In this document: piece by piece, positions 52,501-64,000 of the stretch
Layout: each line of letters opens with the position of its first letter
Position numbering within the stretch: position 1 is the first letter of the stretch
NCBI GenBank assembly: GCA_016169945.1
Contig: JADLSH010000305.1
Span: 682,001-746,000, forward strand
DNA from: Trachythela sp. YZ-2020
Taxonomy: Eukaryota; Cnidaria; Anthozoa; Malacalcyonacea; Clavulariidae
DNA: 64,000 nt
Direction: 5' to 3'
Translations under genes and position numbers: made by a program
The notes under the pieces: model-generated
Told to the model about the DNA's origin: nothing
Databases searched by the model: none
What the model saw: the letters and a program-made list of their open reading frames with translations, nothing else

Positions 52501-55500
52501 CTCTAAAACATGGACCAGATTACTACATTATTTTAACATATGAAGCCAGTCTGACTTTCGGTTTCATTTTGAACACAATAGGTACTAAATCCAGTATTAT
52601 TTCCAGATCAGTGGTACTAACAATATAGTTTCGGGTAACTTTAGCGATTTGTTAATTTAAATGCTACCTTCAGAAATAAACAACTTTTTTTCTTTTCTGT
52701 AGCGATATATTCTGGTGGTTACTACCAGTTTGAAAGCTGCGAAGAAACAGATACAGATTCTGACAGCAATTCTGATGAATCTCCACAGCATCACGGTGAC
52801 CGAGGCTCGAATGGAGTTAGAGGTTTGTATTGTACACTTTCTTTGAGCCTAGTTACACGATTACAGGAAAGTTTATCACCACATTAACTTATGCTGGGTT
52901 TTTTAACACTCGATCCCATTATCTTCATCAACTTCGGAATGGCAAATACATAATATAATATAGTACAATATAAAGAAGAGCGCATTAGGGCGCATTGCTA
53001 TGTTGGGATGATCTTCCAAGTGACCTTAAGAGTAAAACAATAAGTTAAATAAGTTTAGAGCTATTCTTGAGGGTACAGAGTAGTTTTGCATGTATATATT
53101 TCATATTTAGTATTCTTGTAAATAGTAATTCGTAGTAATAGTTGTAGTTTGTAGTTTTATCGAGTTTCTTTTGGAAATATACAGGTAGTGGTTTAGTTTA
53201 GGAACGACCCCTTGCAAAACAGTTTGTTAATAACTGTAAAATATTTTTAAATAAAAATAAATAAATAAAGAATAAATAGGTTAAAAAGTATTAACTAATA
53301 GACAAATTTGGCTAACAACAGCGTTAGCCAAATTTGTCTATTGGGCTTCAAGTCCGCGATCTAACAATTGTGTTATTTTTAGAAACTGAAAGTAAATCGC
53401 AAGGTAGTTTAAAAGAAGATGACGAACAAAGCGAAGGAGACGCATCCATTGGACAGGAACAAGAGCAACCAACAGACTCACAAAGCAACCTTCCTCAAAC
53501 ACGACTTGCTCTTGTCATGGAGAAACTGAAATCCGTATTGAGACTATTATTGGTCTACGGAAAATGGGTTTTGGATAAACTCATTGGTTTTCTCAATCAA
53601 CTGAGCAAGGACTATCGTGCTGTTGCTAGGCAACTCAAGAAGGCTCGGAGGGAAAAGAGACGGAGAGACAGTATCAGGGATTATAGATCACGTGACATGA
53701 TTGCTTCAGAATCGATGGATGACGATTCAGTGGATGCTAAGGTTGGTTAAAATAGATAGAATAATTTCTAGATTGTTGGGAATCTCGTTTCATAGAACTG
53801 AAGGTTTTTTGTGGTTGGAAATTGTCGAGCGAAAATTATGTACATATTTTAGACCTAACCAAGAGCAGTTGCGAAAAATGCAACTATATAGGCCCTCTGG
53901 CAGGAATCGAACCTGCGCGGCCCTGCGATTCCGGTGCAGGGCTCACACCACTGAGCTACATATAGTCCAATTGCCAAGAGCTAACCACAAGTTCATATGT
54001 ATATTTATTAACTAGTAGACAGTAAGATATGGAAAATATGCCGTATTTTACCATATCTTCCTAGTTCAGGATAGGATATCGATCGTGATCCCATTTCCCA
54101 ATTTGTGGTTGGTTTTGAAGTTGTCAATTTGTATAATGAAAGAAATAAAAGAACTGACAATAAAAAACAATTTTTACCCATTCGCTGCACTTCATTCGTA
54201 AATTCACCACTCACTTCCGAAATTCATATCTTCATATGCCGTATCATAGTGTAATATATATATATGGGTATCCTTTGAATTGATATAAGGTAATATTCTA
54301 GATTGCAAGCAATTTGACTTGATCTGAACACCGCAAGTATTTCGTAGTGTGTGACATTTACTGTAATTCCATTTTATTCCTAAACTTAGAATGGATAATA
54401 GACAAATATCATTAATAGAACACTGAAGTTGTCGTAGTAGTAAAAGCTCCTACGGTAAATGAGTTTAAAGAAGTATTGTGTCAACAACTTTCGTCTAATA
54501 TTTTTCAGTTGATCAACTTGCACGAAGATTCAATATCATGGACCAGTATTACAACGGAGGAAGTCGACACGATTGAAGGATCTATACCGAACTGGCGTCT
54601 GATGAAATTCATCCGAGCTTTATATTACGCAATCATATCGCAAACTAACTACCTTTGTTTCTTGATAATGATCATCAATCACGTGGTGTATGCTTCAGTA
54701 TTGTCCATGGCCTTTCCATTGTTTATCTTCCTTTGGGGGATGTTATCTATCCCGCGGCCAACGAAGATGTTTTGGATTACGGTCATAACATACACACAGT
54801 TCGTAATCGTCGTCAAGTATATATTCAAATTTGAGTTTATACATTTCAACGACTGCAGTAGTACTGTGGAACTAAGGAATGATCCGTTATGTCCAGCGAG
54901 GTTATTTGAAATAGAACGAGACGGAGCGACGACGGCTTATGATCTGTTGTTGTTGTTGGCACTTTTCTTCCATCGCTATGCATTACAGGTGAGAGACTAT
55001 TGATAGGCTGGTGTCATTGGCTGGTGCTGAGACAATCACTTGATACTGTATATTCTTAATTTAGGCTCACGGTTTGTGGAGAGGTAGAGTTGACTCGGAG
55101 TCCAGGAATGCTGGTGATGGTAATTCATTTGCCGAAACTGGTAAGTCCTTGATGAATTGCATGGTTAAGAAGTAAATTGAGTGAATACTTTCATTTGTGA
55201 AGTATGTACATTCCTTACCTTGTTATCAAGACAACGATGCGGTGCTGTTTTCCATGGTTTGCTTTTGAACTATAATTGAGTAAATAGAAATAAGTTATAA
55301 TCGTTAGCCTAGTTTCTGGCCTTCCAGGCGCGAGCGTGAAATTTACGGGCGAACTGATGCGCGCTAGAAGGCCTAGCACATTTCGCAAATCCTTAACGCC
55401 TGATTCCAGGCTATTCTAACATTCGAAAAATTAAATATCAATGAAAGCAGATTCATCTATATTGTATGGTAAGTTATAATTTAGGTGTATTTGTCTTGTT

Positions 55501-58500
55501 TATGTCTTATTCATAGAAGGGCAAAAATGGTTCCTAGAAGGGCAAAAATGGTTCCTAGAAGGGCAAAAATGGTTCCTAGAAGGGAAAAATGGTTCCTAGA
55601 AGGGCAAAAATGGTTCCTAGAAGGGCAAAAATGGTTCCTAGAAGGGCAAATTTGCGACTTGTACCAGGCCTTCTCGCTTCCAGGCACTTCCCAGGCTTCT
55701 CACTCCAGCGCACCAAGCATTGCGGAAGTGAAAGGCCAAGAACTATGCTTAGCCTAATAATTCGTTTTACTTCTTTGAATATAAAAGTCTGTAAATTCAA
55801 ATTATGCTAGGTGAAGTTTGTCTTCAGCAAAATTGGGAAAATTATATATTATGTTGATAATATTGTAATACAGCTCAAGCACGCTTTTGTAATTCAGAAA
55901 TAAACGACAGTATATAAGAAAGCATTTTATACCTCAAATCTTCAATGAATACAAGTTTTATGTAAAAGAGCCGCGTATGGTTTAAAATAGGTTGCAAAAG
56001 ATACGGACAAAGAAAATTACATTTGAGGAAAATTCTTTTCTACTGTTCACGTAGATTCCACTACATTTGTTCCTCAAGACGATGTAATGTCAGATGATGG
56101 GATTGTTTCAATGGTAAGAAAAACTAATTGCGGATTCTATAGATATAAAGCCAAGTTTACTCAGACAAGTTTACTCAACTGAAGTATAGTATTGGTATGG
56201 AATTGCTAACAAGCAACTTACGTACAGTACAACTTGTGAGAGCAAAACAAACTTTTTACTTTCCTTAATCGAGCTGCAAAAATAACAATACAACAATTTG
56301 TATATTTTGTAGGAAGAAGACAGGGACCGACAACAACAAGATGCTGACAAAGCGAAACAAAAAGGGTACTGTATTTATCACTTTTCAATCTGATTTACTA
56401 TGAATACAGGTTATAATGTTCCAATACATGACGATGGCTCAGATGTCTTCGAGTACGCATGCACATTCTCATGTCACGTAGCGAAACTTCGACACAAGTA
56501 TGGGGTACTTGAAGTTAGCGCGCTGCCCCTTACTGTATCTCTGAGTTAGGCCTGCTATACTGCATGTCGAGGGCAGGGATTTACTTTGTAACGTCCCGGT
56601 GCTTGATAAACTCGTGTGAGTAGAAATTGGTCGGTTCTCTCCTGTGCTTCGAGGATTTTTCTCCGGGTACTCCGGTTTTCCTCCCTCAATAAAAACTAAC
56701 CCTTGGGGATTAACATTGACTAATTAAATAACCCTAGGAACCTTTGTCAATTGAGTTGTAAAACCTGTGAAGGCTTTTCTGTCCACCTCAGACTAATAAT
56801 TGCATCAGGAGAATGGTGTAGGATATATTGATAACCTGAAGGTACACCCCTGCAAGTATTCAGGAAAATTTAAAAACTAAAGTTTGTTTTGATATACACT
56901 TATATGCAGCTCAATGCTATTTCTCCAGTCCTCAGAGATACCATTCCAGTCTCAATTTTTTATATAAAGGTCAACATCAATCAATAGTTCTGAAATGTTT
57001 GTTGATATAGCATCATGGACAATGTGATCACATTTATACACCGAATGGTTGACCCGAACGTGGGATCTGGGGCGGCTGACGTGTATGGTGCAATGTTTGG
57101 TTGTCAGTTTATCATCTTTCTCATCATTCTGTTCAGTTGGTCAGCGTTCTCTGAAGCCGAGGTACGTAGTGTAATTGCGTGTAGCAACAGTATTGCGGGC
57201 AGGTATCTTTTTGTTCGTTATTTCGTTATACTGCACGTTGGACATAACAAAATATTACAAAACTATTATACGTAATATTTAAAACACGAGCAGGAGTGTT
57301 TTATCAGATATAAAACGCGAGGCGAAGCCGAGTGTTTTATATCTGATAAAACACGTTCTGCGAGTGTTTTGAATAGCTTAAAAAACGATCACCATTTGGT
57401 AAGTTCGTTGGCGTAGTAATTTTTGAAATATAACGTTGTCTAAGCCGAGAAAATTGAAGCTAAATTTATGTAAATCAGGAGGATTTTTTATCACATATAA
57501 AACCACGATATGGTCATGATTTTTCTTTGTGTTTTCCTCATGAATTATTATTGAGTTATTTAATACTGTGTAGTTCACGTTGGTAGAGCTTTCTTCAATA
57601 CCGTCTTAATTATAAGTTGTCTCTTATCATTTCTTGAAAGTTTTGTACCACTGTCATGAAGAGAATAGCGAAAAATTGAAGCTTCCTAATAGACTCTTAA
57701 TGGGGGCCAGATTTAAGTCTCGTATCTTAAATCGTGCGTTCATAGGCCACATTGAAAATCCCCTTAGAAACACTGCCTTAGCAGCAACAAAATCATAAAA
57801 ATCATGGGAAAAAGCATTCCTGTTTATACAAAAATGGTATAATTGTTTTGTATTGACCTTCATTATTACCAAAACCGCGGATGCTTCTTGTCGCCCGAAA
57901 TAATGTGCCTTGTTTTCGTGTCAAAACATTCAGGAATGCGAGTACATTCCTATGCCTTTTACTGTTAAAATGTCAAACTATTATTAGCTAATATCAACGC
58001 AATTACCCGCGGACCAATCAGATTTTAACAGTAAAAGGCATAGGAATGTAGTGGCATTCCTGAATGTTTTGACACGAAAACATGTTGCATCCGCTGTTTT
58101 GGTAATAGCAAGCTTCAATTTTTTCTCTACGATAAATATGTTGCGTTATTGAAACCTGAACATGTGGTGCGCCAGTGTTTGTAGCGTCTACACAATAAGC
58201 TTCTGGTCTTTAGAATCAATCTACCTGAAAATACAACAAGAACTTGGAACTTCTTGTTGTATTCTTCAGGTAGATTGATCCTAAAGACCAGAAGCTTATT
58301 GAAACCTGAAGCATGTCATTTCCCCATTATATTTTGCTGTAACACGGACGAGTCCAAATCGGTTTGACATATGTCCTGTTAAACAATCTGAAACGGTTAT
58401 AAAGAGCAATTTTCTTTATATTTCTCTTTTAGCCGAGTTCCGACGCAAATTTCGCTCAGATTATTGAAAAGAATGTTGTTCCTAGAACGTTTCTCTATAT

Positions 58501-60585
58501 GGTGCTCACTCAATTTGTCCTTATCATGATTGACAGGTAATAAAGCTTGCTAAATATTTGTGAAGACCAAATAGTCCTCATTTAATCGTTACTTCAGTGA
58601 TGTATTTTTCATATGTTGTTTTTCATTGTTCCTAGAGCTCTATATCTTCGTAAATTTGTTCTTGGCAAATTGTTCTATCTCGTGGTGCTGGTCATCTCGT
58701 TTCATATTTTTATGTTCTTCGTTGTTCCCGCACTTACTAAGAGGTGAGTGAAAATTTCCTGTCTACTAATGCTTTATCTGATAGCAGATTTTTTATGGGC
58801 TGCACCCCTCCATCTCCAATATGCAGCTAATTCAATTAAGGTTGCCCTTTCAAAGTCAGAACTAAAACCGCAAACCTCGACGTTTAAACGCGAAAAGCAG
58901 AAAGGACGTGCATATGTAGAATGGGTGCATGGAAGTTGTGTTTTGGAAAATTCAAGCATTAAGAAAGAGACGTAAACACATCCATTGTGCTTTTCGCGCA
59001 TAAAGGTCGAGGCCCCATAGACTATGGTCGTCGCTCCATGGCTCTGTAACTTCTGCAGCCATTCTGAGATACCTCCAGCGTCCACTAAATACAATTCTCC
59101 AATTTCATCTTTCATGTATTTTAGGCGATTTCAAGACAACGTTCCTGCGATATTTCTATATCTATTTAAATGTTTATATTTTGGCTTTTCTTCGTATCAA
59201 GTACGCTGCGGTTACCCCACGAGGATTCTGGGAAATTTTCTAACAAAGAATTTTACGTTAACTAATGTGGTTCTCTTTCAAGCGTAAGTTATAGCAACTG
59301 TCTCTTCGAGAATGTTTGCAGATTGTTGTAATTACTGTGTTGGTCTAAATTTATGTCTATGATGTTTATGATACAATCGTTCAATGGCGAAACGCTGATG
59401 CCTTTATCACTGTGCCAGAAATACCTCACGTTTTTCTGTATTTTTTATTCTGACAGAATCCAAACAATACCGTTCATATTGGAATTACGTAGTTTACTGG
59501 ACTGGGTTTGTACAGACAGCACGCTGACCTTGTTTCACTGGCTCAAGATGGAAGATATCTATGCCAATATTTACATCTTGAAATGTTATCGTACGGCTGA
59601 AAAGGTAGTCAGAGTAATTTTTATTTTTTAACCAAATAAGCAAACCTCCCTTGCCTTTCGGTAGTACTTCACCTAAGGGGCTAAGGCCTCTACACCTGCC
59701 TCGTACCCAGGTACTATATCATTGCTTTACATGAAGTATTGTTATAGATTGGCAATCACGAAGGGACTGTTGGGAAGAGTTTACTTGAATTCCTGTGGTT
59801 CGTCATATAGCGCCTGCATGGGTACGAGGCAGCTTCTATATGATGGCCATGTTAAACGGGACAATTTTTGCTGCAAATTGCAACGCAATTTCTGCACAGA
59901 GCCATGTTATGTGGAAATGTACGCGCAGAAAAACATATAGCCCGCGTTTCACTCCACCGACATATCATTCTCATTCATTTCTTTGTTGCCTTCTGGACAT
60001 GTTTAGTAAGAAAAATATCGGCAAAGTAAAACGAGATTCACGCTCACAATTTCTCTGCGAATATACCTTTTGCCTAACACGCTCACAATTTCTCTGCGAA
60101 AATTGCGTTGCAATTAGTTGCAGCGAAAATTGGCTCATGTAACATGGTCATAAATCGACATGATGAAAATTTTAAATTTTATGCCTTTTTTAGACCCAAT
60201 GGTTCAGGCATGATCGTGGTGAGCAGTATCCGTCTCTCAACAAATGGGCAGTTGGTGGTTTCTTAGTGTTCCTGTTGATTCTGATTATTTGGTTTCCATT
60301 ATTGTTCATGTCCTATATCAATTCAGTATATACCAGCAATACTCCTACTGATGCCACGTTTACTTTAACTATTGGTGGTTATCAGGTATAAGCCTTTCAT
60401 TTATATGATTCTTGCCTCAACATTTATGTTAGCTTGGTCAATTGTTATTTTGTTCTTCGTATTAGTTTCGTCGTTGTTTATTGCAAATGTTAGTTGATTG
60501 ATAAGTTTCTGTTAATTAAGTTGATTGATGGTTGTTGCTGTTGTTGCTGCAGTGTAGCTGTTGCTGTTGTTGCTGCTACTGCTGC

Positions 60586-60629
<44 letters not shown>

Positions 60630-63600
60630 TTGTTGTTCCTGTTGGTTCTGTGTTGTGTTGTGTTGTGTTGTGTTACTGTTGTTTTGTTGTTGTTTTTGTT
60701 TTTGTTATTAGCATTATTATTGTTGTTGTCGTTGCTGTTTTTTGGTTGTTCTTGATGTGTTTTTGTTGTTAACGTTGTTGTCGTTGTTGATGATCATGTT
60801 GTTGTTTGTTGTTGTTGTTGTCGTCATCGTCGTTGTTGTTTCTGCGCAGCTATATCGGTTGCTATTGCTATTTGTGAAACTCATTAATAATTCATGATGA
60901 AAACACAAAAGAAATCATTAGCGTGAAGGGGTTTGTATATCTGATACAGAATCATGCTGATTTACATAAACTTTAAGTTCAATTTTCTCACCAAATATCA
61001 TTCATTATTTTTATTTAAATTGTTGAATAAATACGAATGTTTCATCAAGACGTTTCACAAGCCATTTACAACCGTGTTCGTGACCTGTATGTATCGGATC
61101 GTCTTCGACTCGAGTTATATCCGATTATACATTATATACTATACAACAACATATTACCTAATCTAATTATTGTGTGCGTGTGTTGTTATGCTTGTTTGTT
61201 GCATTGTTTACCTTAGTTGGTTTTTGGCACAGTTGTTGTACTTACTGATGAGGTATATTTGATATGTATTTTATAGCCATTGTTCAAAGTCAGCGCCCAG
61301 CAACAATTTTTGAAAGTTTTAAGTGATTCAGAAGTAGAATATATCAAATCCAGCAATAGACCGTATCAAGGCTCCTCGCAAGCTCAGGTAAGAATTGTAT
61401 CGACCTCTTTAGTCGCCCATAAATACCAAATAGTTGGTAAGGATAAAGGATTGGGATTTGGGTTGAGATTATGGTTATGAATTAAGATTCAAGTAAGCTT
61501 TAAGGCTTGAATTAAAGTAAGGATTAGGGTAAGGATTATCGTAAAGGCCATAGTTTTACTAGGGGGCAATTTTTGCTGCAACTTGCCTTTTGGGCATGTT
61601 TAGCAAGAAAAATATCTTATATCGAATATTTCTCTACGAATATACTTTTTACCTAGCATCGTTCTGTGTCCGTTATTGCGTTGCGGGTTGCAGCAAAAAT
61701 TGCCTCGTGTAACATGGCCTTAAGGATAAGGGTTATTATTATGCATTACTGATGCAATCTCGATTGTGATTGAAAATTATCTGTAGGTGACGTAATTTTT
61801 TGCCGCTATTTTTTCCCTACAAAACTCTCTAAAGGTCTCTGCATTTATAAGTGCATAATAAAACAATTATTGAATTCGGTTTTCGCATGATATCGAGAAT
61901 TATCGAGCCTAATTCTCAATATCATGCTCAACCTCGTCCAATAATTGTTAAATATTAGAGATTAGGGTTATGATTAGAGAATGGTTAGGACTAGGAATGT
62001 ACGACTACGACTATGGAGGAATAGGATTTTGGTAAGGGGTAGGTTAGGGTAGGAGTAAAGATAAGGATTAATGTAAGAATTCTTTAGTTTCGATTGAAGT
62101 CACAAAATTCTAAAATTATAGTTACACAGCTACCTGTTTTATATGTTCCATATATTATCACTACGAGTGTTCACAGAAAATTTTGAGTCGATACAACTAT
62201 CTCTGCTCGAGTTTATTGAGTTTTGAAAACTATTTTTGCTGACGTCAGCATTATTTTCAAAGGATATTAAAACCATGTTATACACACAATTTAGTTTACA
62301 AATGGTTGGTTAATGTTAAAAAGTGACTTCTAATATGACCTGGAAAAGAATCTCAATGGCGTTTAATGTTTGGCCGCCATGTTGGATGACAATATTGGCT
62401 CATCGTAGTTGAGCCAATGAAATTGTTACATGTAGTACATGTTTTTTCAGATTGACAGTTTTTTGGAAAATTTCAAAGCCAAAGGAAATGTGGTGTTAGT
62501 TCGTGTGAGTGGTAACTCGAGCTCAATTTGGACGATCAGTCCGCCATCAAGGAAATATTTGGTTCGTGATTTGTTGTCAAATAATACCAATGTCACTTTG
62601 CGTTTTCAATGGGAATTTACCAGGTGAGTCAGAGTTGTATGTGCCAGATTTATTTCGCCCTTCTTGTGAACGCAAGAATCGCTGCTCTATTTCATTGAAT
62701 TTAATGAGCGTTTTTAATTCTTTTAATATTTCAAAAACTCGTACAAAGGAAATTTCGTAACGTTTTTTATTATTTAACAATTATTGAATGAGATTGAGCA
62801 TGATATGAAGAATTATCAAGGCCGAAGTTTGTGTTATCTGCGAAGCTGAAAGCCGAGGTGGACAGCACAATCAGAGGCCTTGATCATTCTTCATATCATG
62901 CAAGAACCGAATTCAATTATCCTTTTTAAAATATTTACGTATTTTAAAAAATATTTCAGAGCCTTTCGTCGTTGTTTGTAATATATGTCTGTTATACTGT
63001 GTTAGGCAATGTCGGTGCTTAAAACGTATCTATATCATGTTTTGTATAGAGAGCCACTGACCGCATTAGTTCAAGAGACTATATCTGGAGTGAATTCAAT
63101 CGTACTCAGTCCTAATGACACGATACGAACACATCTTGGTAATATGTTGGTAGATTCTGCCAGCAGAGGGCAAGATGAAATGTAAGTATCAACCAAACAA
63201 ACAAACAATACCGAACAGTATTTCTAAATATGGACCCCTTCCAGGAGGTGGGTAATATTGTAAAAGATTTACTAAAGATTAAAGCAATTTATACGCATCC
63301 AATATCGTATAGAAAGAATTATCTATTTTGTAGAACGATCAAGAATCTTTTCCCGACATTTATCCGTGTTCCAGCAAGTGGTCAAGCAACAGCCCTAACT
63401 GAACTGTTTAATGCGAGTTATGTTGACTGTGGTATCAAAGTGAGAGTCGGTTCTGTACCCAATGTTACTGGGGAGGTGGAATGGTGGGAATTGACTCAGA
63501 AAAGTCCCAGACCAATATTTGACTCGAGTCAATCGACATCAGATCTGGAAGTTATAACGTTCAATGATTTTGTTCCTCCCTTACATTTTTCATTTTTTGC

Positions 63601-64000
63601 CAGCACTGGGTGAGTATTGTATGTGTTTATCTTACTTTTCCTAAAATATGTAAAATTCCATGCCACAAAATGGCGGATTTATTTGAGGCATTTTGACTGC
63701 TTTGGCAAGGAATTTGAATACAATTCTACAAATTTCGAGACATTCAATATGGCGGATATATAAGAACAGTGATAGAGAAAAAAACGAAGTCAAAACAAAG
63801 CATTCGAATTCAAACTACATTTTACAAAATTATAATAGTCAAGAAATAGGTGGAAAAAATATAGGGAAAAACATAAAAATATGAAATAAGGTAAGATAAA
63901 GAAATACCGTTTCTATTAAGGTTTATATCCAGTGCGAGGAGTTGAGTTTTAAAAAAAAATGGTAAATTGGAAATTTATATCTTCTCATTCACTCATAGAA

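Overview
This is a 64 kb stretch of AT-rich, intron-rich animal nuclear DNA. The gene content (a DZIP3-type HEPN/NB-ARC receptor array, a SEH1-type nucleoporin and a PIEZO channel, all with GT-AG introns) and the dense miniature transposon and tRNA-SINE load suggest a cnidarian, probably an anthozoan. That placement is inference; no species marker is present. Gene models were read by hand from reading frame, splice-site consensus, intron phase and family resemblance.

Layout. (1) 1-21716: three same-strand copies of a STAND/NLR-like gene. Copy 2 (11058-17811) is the only one with its 5' end in the window: HEPN, NB-ARC ATPase, TPR, parallel beta-helix, MYND zinc finger. It carries a one-base frameshift in the beta-helix. 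Copy 1 (1-1746) is cut by the window edge and is open through to its stop. Copy 3 (20270-21716) is 5'-truncated and interrupted by a mobile-element insertion. The 3' flanks of copies 1 and 2 are also duplicated, and the spacers hold relics resembling the SEH1 3' end, so NLR and SEH1 sequence seem to have been copied together. (2) 22879-28513, minus strand: a complete 13-exon SEH1 gene (338 aa), with matching intron phases throughout. (3) 29226-63609, plus strand: the first 40 exons (about 2221 aa) of a PIEZO mechanosensitive channel, from the start codon to most of the extracellular cap; the pore-lining inner helix and C-terminus lie beyond the window. SEH1 and PIEZO are head to head, with 712 bp between start codons.

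The rest is introns and spacers packed with non-autonomous DNA transposons (hAT-like with 8-bp target duplications, TA-duplicating foldback MITEs, several multi-copy families), three tRNA-derived SINE families, microsatellites and segmental duplications.

The most interesting system is the HEPN-NB-ARC-TPR-beta-helix-MYND receptor array: a candidate innate-immune or RNA-sensing NLR family in which the usual LRR/WD40 sensor is replaced or extended by a beta-helix and a MYND finger, in an unstable, recently duplicated locus.
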